From Pontederia crassipes (Eukaryota > Streptophyta > Magnoliopsida > Commelinales > Pontederiaceae), in NCBI GenBank assembly GCA_030549335.1, contig CM060196.1, positions 5,905,501 to 5,969,500 of the forward strand: a DNA stretch of 64,000 nucleotides, read 5' to 3'. This document shows positions 48,360 through 61,514 of the stretch, in pieces (position 1 is the first letter of the stretch; every line of letters starts with the position of its first letter). A program made the position numbers and the translations under genes. Under the pieces are notes generated by a model. It was not told the origin of the DNA. It did no database searches and saw only the letters and a program-made list of their open reading frames with translations.

Positions 48360-49871
48360 CACTACAAGAAAATTGCCATTTTTCGATGGGCAATTTTTGA
48401 GGATAGAAATCAGTCACAGTCATTTTCCGATGGGCAATTTTTGAGGATAGAAATCCGTCGCAATTTGCGACGGAAATATTTCCGTCGAAATTTCGGTTAC
48501 AACCGTTAGAAATGAAAATAATAAATTATGTAATTTGTTATATTATTAATTTATTTTTTGACGATTAGGAACGTCGATATTTTTTACGGATATTCATCCG
48601 TCGCAATTTCTAACAGAATTTTCGACGGTTACGACCGTCGAAAATGAAAATAATAAATTATGTAATTTGCTATATTATTATTTTATTTTTTGACAATTAG
48701 GAACGTCGATATTTTCGTCGGATATCCATCAGTCGCAATTTTTGACGCAAATAAAAATAATAAATTATATAATTTATTATATTATTATTTTATTTTTTGA
48801 CCATTAGGAACGTCGATATAATCGACGGATATCTATCCGCCGCAATTTTCGATAGTCGTAACCATCGATAAATGTATAATAATATAATATGAGGAGTATT
48901 TTATTAATATAATTAGCGACAATCTAAATCGTCGCAATTTCTAACGATTCCGACTGTCAGTAATAATTAGTGACAATTCAAACCGTCGGTAAAATAAAAA
49001 ATAAATATTATATATAACTAAATATAATATTTATTTTTATAATTAAATATTTTTTTATGATCACAATCGTCGATAACTTTAAAAATAATTAATATTTACT
49101 TTTTTATGGTTAAAGTCATGGGTAATTAAAATTTCATTATCCTGCTTTTTCTTTTCGTTTTCCAACTTTCTCATCTTTCCACCTATATATATATATATAC
49201 ACCCAATCTCACCCTTTATTTCTTTTCCCCTTCCGACCGGACGTCAAGCGTCAACCTCCGACGACCCTCTTTCGCTGGTGTCCCTCTTCTGTCGGCGTCC
49301 CTCTCCCCTTCTCTCTCTATCTCTCCGGCCCGGATCGCCAGGCGGTCGGATCCAGTCGCCGGTGGCCGGATCAGCAGGCGGCCGGATTAGGCCCCGAGTG
49401 GCCGGATCGGCCGTCTGGCGGCTTGATTCGGCCGCTCGATCGGCTGGCGGCTGGATCCAGCCGCTCGACCGTTGGCGGCCGGATCTCGGCCGCTGGCCGC
49501 CGGATTGACCGCTTGGCGGCCGACTAATTTTTTTTATATTATAAAAATTCTTTGCGATGATTTTGACTGCCGAAAGTTTCGACGGTTGCTACCGCCGAAA
49601 TTTGCAGCGGTCGTCGCGACCGTCAAAAGTTTCGATGGTCGCGACCGTCGAAGTTTCGTCGACCATCGCAAATATCGGCGGTCGTGACCGCCGGACTTTC
49701 GTCGAAATTTCCGGCTATTTTTTTTTTCAACCATTGAAAATTGATTTGCGATGATTATTTTTCGGACGAATCGATTCCGTCGAAAAAACCATCGAAAATC
49801 GTCATTTTCGACGGTTTTAAAAAAATTACAGACGATTTCGACCAACTGTAATACTCATATTTCTTGTAGTG
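48360..49871. mobile_element. Complete non-autonomous CACTA element (1.5 kb)
   Basis: It begins CACTACAAGAAA and ends TTTCTTGTAGTG, perfect 12-base inverted termini, with TAA repeated directly outside both ends (48357-48359 and 49872-49874), the 3-base target duplication of CACTA transposons. Subterminal zones are packed with CGACGG/CCGTCG palindromic words. Inside are diverged tandem units (48511-48870), a TATA-like AT run (49184-49199) with a pyrimidine-rich leader-like stretch, and a GC-rich core (49235-49530). No transposase is encoded, so it would depend on a source elsewhere. Confidence 0.92.
48511..48870. repeat. Three diverged tandem units inside the CACTA element
   Basis: Units start near 48511, 48642 and 48749. 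Each has an AT-rich half (AATAATAAATTAT and TATTTTTTGAC) and a half with TAGGAACGTCGATAT and palindromic CGTCG words. Confidence 0.75.
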
Positions 49872-49874
49872 TAA

Positions 49875-50059
49875 GTAGTGGACACCTCCATTAAATCCTT
49901 ATAGTTAATAGGCAAAATTTCTCACTGATTTTATACTAAGAGTTTTAAAAAAAGGTTGCTTCTATGTAAAAATTACGTGTTTAGTACAATAAAAAAGCTA
50001 ATAGCACCTAAGGTTAGGTGTTACAAGATCAAGGGAAAAGAGTTAAAATTTAAACATAA

Positions 50060-50093
<34 letters not shown>

Positions 50094-51006
50094 TTTTTAT
50101 TATTTAAAAAAAATAAATGGGATATAATTTATTCCGAAGTTAATGATTATGTAAAGTACACCGCTCTACATCTTAATATAGAGAACTTATTTATTATTAT
50201 TTAATAAATTTAATAATTATATTTAATATTAAATTGATTATATACTTGTTAGATGAAATAATATATATATTGGAGTAGTTTGATATGAAAAAAATATCAT
50301 CTAAAGTTAAATAAATTATAATAATTAAGTTAGTCATATTTGTTAAAATTACTTGATCGTAATAATAGAAACTTAATCATATTTACTATTTAATACATAC
50401 TTTAAATTAATATATAATAATTTTATTAATTTAATAAATAAAACTATGGTTCTACATTCCTTCTAGGTCAAATGCTCTACAAATACTTTTCCCCATTTAT
50501 TTAAGATTAAGTACAAAATTGCAAAAAAAATATTATGTATTTGATATAATTTTTAATCATATATGATATGCACATCGTGCGGGAACTTATAAATTTAATA
50601 GAAAAAGAACGTAACATGAAATCTTAGAACTACATGTATTCTCGTACTATGGGACTGGACGTACAGCTCGCATGGGCCTGATTCAGGTGTACTAAATGTA
50701 GGCCATTTCAGAAAATATGTTGGTCCTCATTGCCACTAATGGGCCCTTTATTTTACTTGTTCAATGTTATCTGGGTCGATCTAATTTAACATTAGAAGGC
50801 CCACTAAATCCACCTGAGTGTTTTTTTCCGAGACAGAAATCTCTTTATTTTTTACACGTGTTAAAGTTTTGGCTCGCCGTAGTAAGTGACCATGTGAGTT
50901 CTCTTGTATGGAATCCCATCATGCCCCCGTCCACCACCTCTGCCTTTTAACGGTCAGCACAAAGCGCTCGCTCGTCCGCCTATCGATCGCTGAGCGAAGC
51001 TAAAAA
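49875..51006. other. Intergenic DNA and AIP1 promoter region
   Basis: AT-rich to about 50640, including an (AT)n run at 50063-50090, then more balanced DNA leading into the AIP1 gene. The last 60 bases before the start codon are GC-rich and leader-like. No TATA box is obvious, which would fit a broadly expressed gene. Confidence 0.4.
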
Positions 51007-54000
51007 ATGGCGGAGCTGGTCGAGACGTACGCGTGCGTACCGGCGACGGAGCGCGGTCGGGGGATCTTGATCTCAGGCGATCCGAAGTCCGACACGATAG
51101 CCTATTGCAACGGGCGGTCGGTGATCATCCGACGCCTCGGGTCGCCCCTCGAGGCCGAGGTCTACGGCGATCACGCCTACCAGGCCACAGTGGCGCGCTT
51201 TTCCCCCAACGGAGAGTGGGTCGCCTCCGCCGATGTCTCGGGGACTGTGCGGATCTGGGGCCGCCACGGAGACCGCGCCCTCAAGAACGAGTTTCGCGTC
51301 CTCTCCGGCCGGATCGACGACCTCCAGTGGTCGCCCGACGGCCTCCGGATCGTCGCCTCGGGGGACGGAAAGGGCAAGTCCTTCGTCCGAGCATTCATGT
51401 GAAGCTTCCTTCCCCTTTGCATTTTGGTCTATTTTTATTCCCTATAGTTCAACATCAGTCAATTTTAGCTCTGATTCTAGACTATATATAGGCGCATTGA
51501 TTGGTCTGCTGATCGTTAAATTCCCATTGATGTTTTTTACACGGTCGGTTCTTATTATTCCATCAAATTTTGTTCCTCCCCAAGCTCAAATTATCTAAAG
51601 TATCCAGATAAATCGGCAAAACATGTAATGGTAAATTTGCATCTTTTATGAGCTTTCAGAAATTGTAGATTATCGGTTACTCAAGTCATAATTGTTATTC
51701 GACCATAAACCTTATGTGCAAGTTTTATCATGCTGCAAGCGAGATGATGCCGAATGTCTTGTGTGTAAGTAGAGAGCCGCTTGAATGACATTCCCTTTCA
51801 ATTTTAGCCCTTCACAATTTTTATATCACAAATTGTTTTAGACTAAGTTGCAGCATCGGCATTGTGCTTACAATAGGGAAGCTTTGGCTTGTGCAGGTGG
51901 GATTCAGGTACTAATGTTGGGGAGTTTGATGGACACTCACGGAGGGTACTCAGTTGTGCATTTAAGCCGACGAGGCCATTCCGTATTGTCACATGTGGCG
52001 AGGATTTCTTGGTCAACTTTTATGAAGGACCACCTTTTAAGTTTAAGCTTTCTCAGAGGTTTACTCTTTTAATCATTACATTTTGGTCTTTATTTACTTT
52101 GAGTGTACAGTTTGCTGATCTAATGACATATTTCGATATTAGGAGCATAAATATGTCACCATGATTGTGCTAGACTTCACCTTGTTGTCTTTTATACAGG
52201 GAGCACTCAAACTTTGTAAACTGTATAAGGTTTTCGCCTGATGGTACTAAGTTCATCAGTGTAAGTTCTGATAAGAAGGGCATCATATATGATGGAAAAA
52301 CTGGAGAGAAATTAGGAGAGTTGGCCACAGAAGATGGTCACAAAGGAAGTATATATGCTGTTAGCTGGAGTCCTGATAGTAAACAAGTAAACACCATTGT
52401 CTTTCCACATTTATCCTTTGTTTTATGTTTAGAATCCATTTTCAATATTAGATATCAGTATTTCACTGGAGCAATATTTACTCTCGTTGTTTCTGGATGA
52501 ATTTTCTGTAACATAGGTTCTCACTGTTTCTGCTGACAAAACTGCAAAAGTATGGGAAATAGTGGAAGATGGAAGTGGTCAACTTAGAAAGACGCTAACT
52601 AGTACTGGTTCAGGTGGTGTGGATGATATGCTTGTTGGTTGCCTCTGGCAAAATGATCATCTTGTAACAGTTTCGCTTGGCGGGGTCATTTCCTTATATT
52701 CAGCAAGTGATCTTGATAAAACACCTATATCATTTTCTGGACACATGAAGAGCATCACTTCTTTATCTTGTGTTATGCAAGGTGGTCAAAAAGTCATATT
52801 GTCTGGCAGCTACGACGGTCTTATTGCAAGATGGGTCCAAGGAATTGGTTATTGTGGTAAGTTAGCAAGAAAAGATACTACTCAAGTCAAATGCTTTGCC
52901 GCAACAGAAGAAGAGCTCGTTACTTCAGGTTTTGATAATAAGGTTTGTGGTTCCATCGATCATTGAGCGAAATTACTACTAATATTTATTCACTTTTTCT
53001 GCTGAAGCTTTCATTAGTAATGGTCCATGCATATTTCTCTTTGACTGGCTAGGTGACATTTTCTTGCTTATGCATATATTCAGATTCTATGAGCACATTT
53101 ATTATGGATGTACTATGTACTATAATAATATTTGGCACAATAATGATATTATTTATATGCTCGTTATTTATATAGCCGACCCCACCTAGTGGGATAAGGC
53201 TTTGTTGTTGTTGTTGTTGCACATGTTCAGCAGTTTTCCAAGAGTCCTTGGAGATGGAATATGATCCTTTAGCATTTTATTATTCTCCACATTGTGTCAT
53301 AGTTTTTTAGATCTGAAATGTGAGGCAACATATCTTGTCTTGTCATATTTACCCCCTCAAAAGAAAAATTCTTGCCTTGTTATATTTTCCCATATTATCC
53401 CTGATTTTCTTTTTCTGAAACATAGATATGGCGGATTCCTCTAAATGGAGATCAGTGTGGAGATGCTGTATCAGTTGATGTTGGATCTCAACCAAAGGAC
53501 TTAAACCTTACAGTCCAAACCCCTGGTCTTGCCTTAGTTTCAACTGATTCAGGAGTTGTCATGCTTCAAGATTCGAAAGTAGTTTCAATGCTAAAAGTTA
53601 AGTTTACTGTGACGGCATCCACAATTTCTCCAGATGGCAGCGAGGCTATTGTGGGCAGTCAAGATGGAAAGCTGTATATTTATGGCATTGGTGGAGACAC
53701 TCTTACAGAGGAAGCAGTTCTTGAGAAGCACAGAGGAGCAATTACTGCTATCCGATATTCTCCAGATTCTTCCATGTTTGCTTCTGCTGATGCTAACCGA
53801 GAGGCTGCAGTCTGGGATCGTGCATCTCGAGAGGTAGTAACACTGATTTTCTCTTCTTAACTTAATAGGCTATTTTATTTTCAACTCTGATTATAACTTC
53901 AACGCCTTAATATAGATAAAAGAAAATACCAGAGGCACTATATTGCTGCAGAGAGTGATTTGGTATCTTTTCAAGAAAAGATCCAATATATTCTTCTACT

Positions 54001-54792
54001 CTTTGTTTGATTGTTTTTCTCACTTTTATGTACGTCCTCAATAGAAATATACAAGTATGCATACGATAGCTTACTTTTGTTTTGTTAAAGAAGGAGAGCA
54101 AGGCCCAATTTCAGAGGATGGAAGTAGAACAAACAGAGGAAATAAAGTAAATTAGAAGTACATAGAAGACATTTGACACTATATTAAAGATGGTAAAGTA
54201 GATTAAAGCATTTGCAATACCGGTGCAATGTGAACAATATATTTGTGAGCATTTCTTGTTCTCTTTATGATGAATGTAAATTATGTTAGTAAGACAATGT
54301 ATGTTTCAAAATTGGATGCGCCTGAGATCATTTGTTAATTTTAATTATTTGATCGAACAAGGGTGTCTTTGTGTCGAAGAGATGCTGATAGCCTGATGGT
54401 TAGCATAAGGTTATTCTGTATGAGCATTCTTGCAAGTCCAAGAGCTCAAACTTTTTCTCCTCATTGATCATTCTCATTGATCTACTATGCAGTCAGTTGA
54501 TTTATTTTATGAAACACTGTTACTTATCTTACAGGTCAAACTAAAGAACATGTTGTACCACACTGCACGAATCAATTGCTTGGCCTGGTCTCCTGATAGT
54601 CACTTGATTGCTACTGGTTCTCTAGATACTTGCGTTATAGTGTACGAGATAGACAAGCCTGCAACCAACAGGACCACAATTAAAGGAGCTCACTTAGGAG
54701 GAGTATATGGAATAGCTTTCACGGATGACAGCACCTTGATCAGTGGTGGAGAAGATGCATGTGTTCGTGTGTGGAAGTTAGTGCCGCAGTGA
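51007..54792 (+). CDS. AIP1: Actin-interacting protein 1 (WD-repeat, cofilin cofactor)
   Basis: Six exons, 51007-51398, 51897-52058, 52200-52386, 52517-52942, 53426-53833 and 54535-54792, with GT-AG introns, encode 610 residues. Frame is kept across every junction. Length and text match plant AIP1 from the start ([20 protein letters not shown]) through [59 protein letters not shown] and [20 protein letters not shown] to the end ([12 protein letters not shown]). WD repeats run throughout; the family folds as two seven-bladed propellers. Family knowledge: cytoplasmic AIP1 works with ADF/cofilin to sever and disassemble actin filaments and is needed for normal cell expansion. Exon 1 is GC-rich, later exons are AT-richer, the 5'-to-3' GC gradient seen in monocot genes. 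All exons look intact. Confidence 0.96.
53172..53219 (+). mobile_element. RTE-type LINE 3' tail in AIP1 intron 4
   Basis: TAGCCGACCCCACCTAGTGG followed by GATAAGGCTTTG and (TTG)n is the 3' end of the same LINE family that is present at 58327-58967. Only the tail is visible, so this is a severely 5'-truncated insertion. It does not touch the splice sites. Confidence 0.7.
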
Positions 54793-57700
54793 CACAGTTC
54801 GGCATTAATTTCATCACAGTTTTGTCAGAAACAGTCTTTCCTGCATTCTGTTACTATCAGTTTTGTCAGTGGGATATGTTCTATCGCTACTTTTGGAGAC
54901 GGATAAAGAAATACCAATTAGTAAATGTGCCAGATAATGCCTTTAGCTTGAGAAAATCTGGTAGCCTAGTCTTTTGGTACCCCTGTTCGTTGATGAGTGA
55001 TCAGTTTATTTTGTGGTTTTGTTGTTGTGCAAAAAGTTTGTTCATAAACTGAATATGCCACTCTCACTTGTGTTCTGTGTGTGTGCATTTAAAGAGACTT
55101 TTCCTTCGTGTCGAAAAGTGAAATGATAGCTTAGAATTTTTTAGACATGCAATTTCTAGATCTTCATGTTATCCAATGATATTTATTACATTGTTTTTAC
55201 TAGGCAAATGAGGGCATAGTTCACCTGCAAGCTATATCCTATATTATATTGTATTTCCGCTCCTAGGTAAATCTACTTATATTTCTAGATTTGGTGCAAC
55301 ATTATTAGACTTATTACTTAACTCATAAGATGATTGGTGCATGATCATCGTATTATTAATGATGAAATATCAATTTTACCGAACTACTTTGTTATAACAA
55401 AAATATTTTACAAATAAAAATAGTCATTACGAAATTTTTAGATCATATTTTAATAACCATAATGTTATTATGTTATAATATTTTAATTTTTTGTTATTAA
55501 AGAAGTAAGAGTAAAATTGACCTTTCACAATTATTAACAAATAAGTTAACATAAGTTTGAATTAAATATCAAATCGATATAAGTTTAGAAATTAAAACTC
55601 ATAAATTTATGGTTTAATGTTAAAAAATGATAAAACGGGTAATTTTTTTTCTTGTTCCACCTAAAAAATAAAAAGAAATGCTTTACGATGAAAGTAAACA
55701 GCTTGCTACGTGGCAACTAACTATTTTGTAAAAGCAGCAATTTGAAAAATAAGTTAAAAAAAAAGTGTACTCAAGTGGGTCGACGTAACCTTTCTAATTT
55801 AAGTCAAATCGAATCGATCCAAATAGAACCGATTATTTCACCACTACTAACTTCTTAAATTAATTATTATACTATATGTTTTTATTTGTATTGGTTGTAT
55901 CCCACTTAAATTGTAACATTACTTTACTTATTTTAAAAATAAATGTTTATTTGAAAATAAACCATGCGAGTAGGACTGAATCGGACACCACCTTCCTTAC
56001 GAACGCAACAAACAAAAGAAAGTACTCGTTATTTCTCCTAACCTAATTAAACAATTATAAACATAAAGTAGTTTTCAGCATAATTATAAATACATAGTAA
56101 TTTTTAACTATATATATTTATGTATCATAGTATAACATTTGACTAATTTCAATCACATATTTTGAGATGAACAGTTTGTAAGATTTTCTAGTACTAAAAT
56201 TTGATTAATTTAAAGTCGGAATGAAAGAATGTTAAACAGCCAACCTAGCTGTTCGAAAAATTAACCTTTGAAATTATTAACATTTGTCAAATCACTTGAG
56301 ACGTAACCCTAGTTGAGCCAATATTCCTTGATTTTTGTTTTTATTCTTTGAGTTGTACAAGTGGCTTTTAAAAAACAAATGTAGCGGACTTGCGGATTTC
56401 AATCTTTGAAATTAATATAAATTATTTTAATTTGGATAACAATTGAATGATTTTAATTTTTAAAATGTGTTATTTTAGAATTGATGTTATAATAATAAAA
56501 TATTATGCCATTAATTAATAGTATTTAGCTGCAATATATCATTTATTTTTTTAGATTTTAAATGAATTCTTTTCTTATCAATATTAATTGTTTTCTCAAA
56601 AGATAGAGATTCAAAATTGTAAAATATTCAAAATTGAGGTTGATTTGGATTCAACAATCTTTATATAATTAATATGCAATCAATAAATTAAAATCGTCGA
56701 ATGATAATTACATGATTGAGATTCAATATCTTATAACTTGCTAACTTTTATCTCAATTATATAATTATCATTCAACAATTTAAATTTATTAAATACATAT
56801 TAATTATATAATTTTTTATTTCATATTACTTAACTCTTCAACATTTACTATCGAAAATTGAAGTTTCAACGAAGCGGGACAGCTGAGATGAGAGCGGCAA
56901 ATTAGTTTACTTTGTATTTACCCAAAAAATTAGTCGACTTTTTTGCCTTCACATTTGATTCATTTTTTGACAAAAAAATATATTAAATTACTTCTCTTTT
57001 CATACCACGTTATAAAGATAAAAAAATGAAATGGATCCAACCCTTTTTTTTTCGGTTCTTCAGGAAAGTTATGATACAAGGAAATTAAAAGATGAAAATA
57101 AAGAAAATTCAAACTTATATGACTTCTCACTTTTTTATGATACGTGTCACGTCGTTACACCCTAAACTCTAAACACTCGTGAGGTGCCTCTTCCTCGACT
57201 TTGGCCATGGCGTGAGTCCCTTACGGACCTCACCAGAATGATTCAGAAGTGCCAAAGATAACGATACAAATTAAAAGATAAAGGAATGATTCAAAAGGGC
57301 CAAAGGTAATGATACAAGTTAAAAAAATAAGATAAAGGAGTCCCTCGTTTAAATTTAACTATCAAAATAAATATTTAAGTATCACATTTCATCTTTTTTA
57401 TTATTTAAAATCTTTTGATCTGATTGATAATTTGATATTTTATTTAATTAGATGAATAAAAATAAGGGAAATTAAGAGAGTTTGCATAATAAGACGCAAA
57501 TGAGATAATAATGTAATAAAACACAATATAAGTCCAAAATTTTACTTGAGCATGTGTAGTCCGACACAAAATAAGATAACTACCAAAAGGCAACCGGGAA
57601 AAAAAAATTTGACTCGTCTCTGTAACTATTTGCATCGTCTTAATAAATTAGGATTATTTTTATAAATCACTCTTAAATTATCGTAATTTTTTTTATATTT

Positions 57701-58315
57701 AATTTTAAATTACGAACTTATTTTTTTATTCCTAAATTATCTATCACAAATAAAAAATAAAAAATAACAGAAAAATTAGCGAAAGTCGACAAAAGAATTA
57801 AATTAAAAAAATCACAATAGTTTAGGGACTCAAAAAATAAGTTCGTAATTTAATATTAGATATGAAAAAATAAGATAGTTTAAAAGTGATTTATGCAAAT
57901 AATCCTAAAAATTATCATAGCTTACAAGTTTTTTATTTGGATGATGAGAGAGAGAGTGTGTGTTTATAAGAAAACATATGTAGATCAAAAGATCAAACTA
58001 GAACGTTACCGGGGGAAAAACAATTCAAACTAGATCTCGAGTGTCAAACAAATCTCAAGATGCAAAGCCGCCAACTGAAGATCTAAAAGTGTGAAATTAT
58101 GTGCTTTTGAGTAGGCAGAAAATATCTGCCACTTCGTAAACAAAGTCTCATCCGTGTGGCAACTCTTACACCTTCAAGGGATAAGAAGCAGATTGTCATC
58201 TTAATTTTGCTGCTAAATATAATTGTTAATAAAGGTTAGAAAATTCGTCTGATCCTGGAAACACTCCCTTGCAGTACAAATGTCTCAGAATTGATTCGGA
58301 TTTTATTTAAATTTG
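54793..58315. other. AIP1 3' region and AT-rich intergenic DNA
   Basis: The first few hundred bases are probably AIP1 3' untranslated sequence. The rest is AT-rich with no supported gene. Around 57660-57900 an inverted similarity (ATTTTTATAAATCACTCTTA against its complement near 57900) suggests another small foldback element. Confidence 0.4.
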
Positions 58316-58326
58316 ATATTGTGATA

Positions 58327-58967
58327 GGTTTAGGTTGGGGGAGGATATAATTTTTCAAATGACAAAGTTTAAATATTTAGGATTAATTGTAAGACAAGAA
58401 GGTGAGATTGATGACGATGTTAATAATAGAATTCAAGTTGATTGGTTTAAGTGGAAGTAAGTCACTGGAGTTCTTTGTGATAGAAAAATACTCAATAAAG
58501 TTAAAGGAAAATTCTATCGTACTGCTATAAGACCGACAGTGTTATATGGTAGTGAATGTTGGGCTATGAAGGGATAACATGAACGTAAAGTGGGGGAAGC
58601 CGAAATGAGGATGTTAAGATGGATGTATGGTCATACAAGATTAGATAAGATTAGGAATGACCATATACGTGAACGAGTCGGAGTGGCTCCTATTAGTGAG
58701 AAAATGGTAGAGAATCGTTTGAGATGATTTGGTCATGTTCAGAGAAGACCATTAGATGCGTCAATAAGAAGAGTAGAACAAATAATCTGTAGTCCGATTA
58801 AAAGAGGGAAAGGGGGGCCAAGGCGGACATTTGGCGAACTAATAGAGTAAGATCTATTGGTGAATAATATACCGAAAGGTTTGGTTACTAATAGAGCGGA
58901 ATAGCGTCGTATGATCCATATAGCCGACCCCACCTAATGGGATAAAACTTTGTTGTTGTTATTGTTA
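58327..58967 (+). mobile_element. 5'-truncated RTE-clade LINE (degenerate reverse transcriptase C-terminus)
   Basis: Translation gives the C-terminal part of a plant RTE-type LINE protein: KFKYLG, GKFYRTAIRPTVLYGSECWA, AEMRMLRWMYGHTR, GVAPISEKMVENRLR and FGHVQRRPLDASIRRV, ending at IADPT before a (TTG)n tail. At least five in-frame stop codons interrupt it, so it is dead. Identical 11-base target duplications ATATTGTGATA flank it at 58316-58326 and 58968-58978, fixing both ends of the insertion. The catalytic domain was lost by 5' truncation, as is usual for LINEs. Confidence 0.9.
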
Positions 58968-58978
58968 ATATTGTGATA

Positions 58979-60169
58979 TGTATCTTAATTTTGAGGTAGA
59001 GACTGGAATTTTATCTATTTATAAATGTCTTGCCTATATAAATTATCTACAAGTTAGGATTAAAATTAATCTCATTGTAATAATATTCTACTGTCATCTT
59101 AAAATTTTCGATGTGTTTTTTTCTGCATAATTTTTATCGAACTGAATATTTAACAATAATAATAAACAAACAATGAAGAAATCCTATGCATGATTCAGCT
59201 GGAGGAGAAATATGTGCAGGACAAGAGCACAATATGGAAACTCAAATTGAAAAATAACGGGAATGATTCAATGTAGTCATGGCATGGAGCAAATACAAGA
59301 TCAAAAGAAAACAAACTTTCCTCTTTTTGCAGGATAAGAACACAATACGGAAACTGAAATTGATTGTGACGGGAATAATTCAATGTAATCATGGCATGGA
59401 AAACATACAAGATCAATAGAAAACAAAGTTTCACCTGGTTGCTTGTAATATTTGTTCTATAATTTCCATTCATTCTTGGAAATTCTTCTAGTACAGATAT
59501 AGAATACCTCAAAAAAGATAACTACACCACATTATAGTTATACATATTTGTCAACAACGTTCAGATGTTCCTCTAAATTAATATGCATCAACTGCAAACC
59601 AATTTTCACAAAGGATCAGAGAATTATTTGTATAGGAAACTTCAGGTTTGAATGCTGTAACAATGAATAAGTTCTTCTACTGGCTATGTTATCTCAAATT
59701 TACTTGAAATGAACATATTGGATGGACAAAGAAACAATGTCATCGATGAAAATTGACCAGGGACTAAAGAAGTCGAAAGTCACTTCATAAATTGCAAATG
59801 CTGCTGGTTGAAATCTAGATGATAAAAAGCCGTAAGAGTTACCAGTTGCATGTCATGGAAAACTGTGTTCAGAAAATCATTAAGATTAAGAGAAACACAA
59901 AAAATATTAAATCCAATAATTGAAGATGAGTATCAATATTACAAGTTTAAATACAAATATGTGATCACCATGTGGTTTATGATGGTATTACATCACAAAT
60001 AATGCACAACCAAAAGACGAGAATGTCTTTAAAACAGAATCCATCTGCTATTCCCTTCCGAAGAAATAATAAATATCATCATGCTTTTAGAACCATGATG
60101 GCCAGAGGTGCAACTAAACAGATCTTTCTGCCACCAAAACGCACAATACATCCTCAGATGGACCAAGCC
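58979..60169. other. Intergenic DNA downstream of the PILS locus
   Basis: No gene seen. A direct duplication is visible at about 59215-59430 (CACAATA(T/C)GGAAACT and CATGGCATGGA blocks occur twice, about 120 bases apart). The part near 60169 is probably 3' untranslated sequence of the PILS locus. Confidence 0.45.
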
Positions 60170-61514
60170 TCAAACATAAGAGAGCAACTTGAAGTAAATA
60201 ACAATATAAACTGAGAGCGAGACCACTGCACAAACATGTTGCCAGAACAGGACTGCAGAAGCTTCTTTCACTGCATAACCTCTCAGGCTAGCAATGGCTC
60301 CTAATAAGATTGCACTTGGAGTTGTGTACTGCAACAAAAGCACAAAACGGTACATTTGATCTCCTTGGATCAGAAGATTCAATCCATTAGCCAAAGCCAC
60401 AACACCAATCCCCACCAGTGGAAGCACCAACAGCCTTGCCACCATTATCCCAATTGTAGTTCTCATGCCAAGAGCTGAATCATTGGGGCCTTCAGCAAGC
60501 ATTCCTCCCAGAATTAGCATCACAGAGGGAACAACAGCTCCTGCCAGGATTTCTAAACCGTCCGTGAAGAAAGATAAAGGTGCATCATATCCGAATACAA
60601 AATCTTTGAGCATTGGCACCATTCCAACAATAAGTGCCAATAAAGAAGCTATTGTTGGAGGCTGAAGAATGTGTCTTATTGGTGTTTCTTCTGCAACAAC
60701 TCTGATCCTACGTACCACCTTTGGCTCTGCCAGACACCTAAGAGACTTGGGGCTGCTCGGCCCAGCACCTGCACCTCCTTCCTCAGTGAAATCAATGTCA
60801 GGAAAGGTGCTCTGTGAAGATCCGGAAATGCTCATAAATACTCTTGGGATGAACGGTGTCTTGGAATGTTCAGTTTCTTTATCAACCATTCCTGGCCATT
60901 CAGCTTCATGAAGCAATGGTCTACTTATGTTACTAACATTCGTTTCCTCTTAGATCTCATTGCCTTCTGCTACAATCTCGTAGTACTGCCATTGGTGGCT
61001 CCATCATATGATAGACCAAGGTGTAAACAAGGATCACGGCAACCCACTGCGCAAATGACACATATGCAATACCAGTTCGATGGCAATCAGGTCCGAAAGG
61101 GTGATTTGGGCTATGGCACACTGATCCAACAATAGCAATGGGGAGGTTCCCTGTGTTGCCAAAACCGGTCATGATCACGGTGAACCTGAAATATTGAGGT
61201 GGTGGGCGGCAAATAATTGCAACCAGCCATCCAAGAGCGCACCCTATGGCTGTGCTGATGAGTACATTGACTGGCACAAACCACCAGAGGAGAACTTCGT
61301 TAAGCGTGACAGATTCACCGAGGTGGATGAAAATGAGACAAGGAAGGAAGAGGGCAAACACAAGCTTGCTGAGAAGCTTGAAGGTGGCCCTGGGGACAAT
61401 TTGGATTCGAGGGTGGGCGAGGATGAGGCCGATGACAGTGAGGCAAAGCAGCTTCATCAGGGGCACAACAGCTGTGAGCAAATTCTCATTTTGGTTGCCC
61501 ATTCCTTGAGCCAT
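60170..61514 (-). pseudogene. PILS: PIN-LIKES (PILS) auxin carrier gene, frameshifted
   Basis: The minus strand encodes a nearly complete PILS protein in one exon, but in two frames. The first (61514-60957, 185 codons) has the N-terminal membrane segments (KLLCLTVIGLILAHPRIQ, FALFLPCLIFIHLGESVT, GFGNTGNLPIAIVGSVCH, FAQWVAVILVYTLVYHMMEPP). The second (to 60170) continues from RPLLHEAEWPGM through a hydrophilic loop to the C-terminal segments (PSAILLGAIASLRGYAV, end KLLSYV). Near 60988-60992 a one-base shift is needed to pass from one to the other, and the second frame also meets TAA at 60952-60950. No plausible intron removes both. Family knowledge: PILS proteins sit in the endoplasmic reticulum membrane and control intracellular auxin accumulation. 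The otherwise excellent conservation suggests a recent lesion or a sequence error. A 5' leader intron between about 62697 and 61540 is possible. Confidence 0.85.

Noticed and set aside
49278..49508. 76-residue Gly/Arg/Pro-rich frame in the CACTA element
   Set aside because: It is built from repeated GGCCGGAT words; low complexity with no evidence of coding selection.
60941..60990. A very short intron that would remove the PILS frameshift and stop
   Set aside because: The only GT-AG option is about 54 nt, below usual plant intron size and not T-rich, and splicing it still leaves the frame broken or at a stop.
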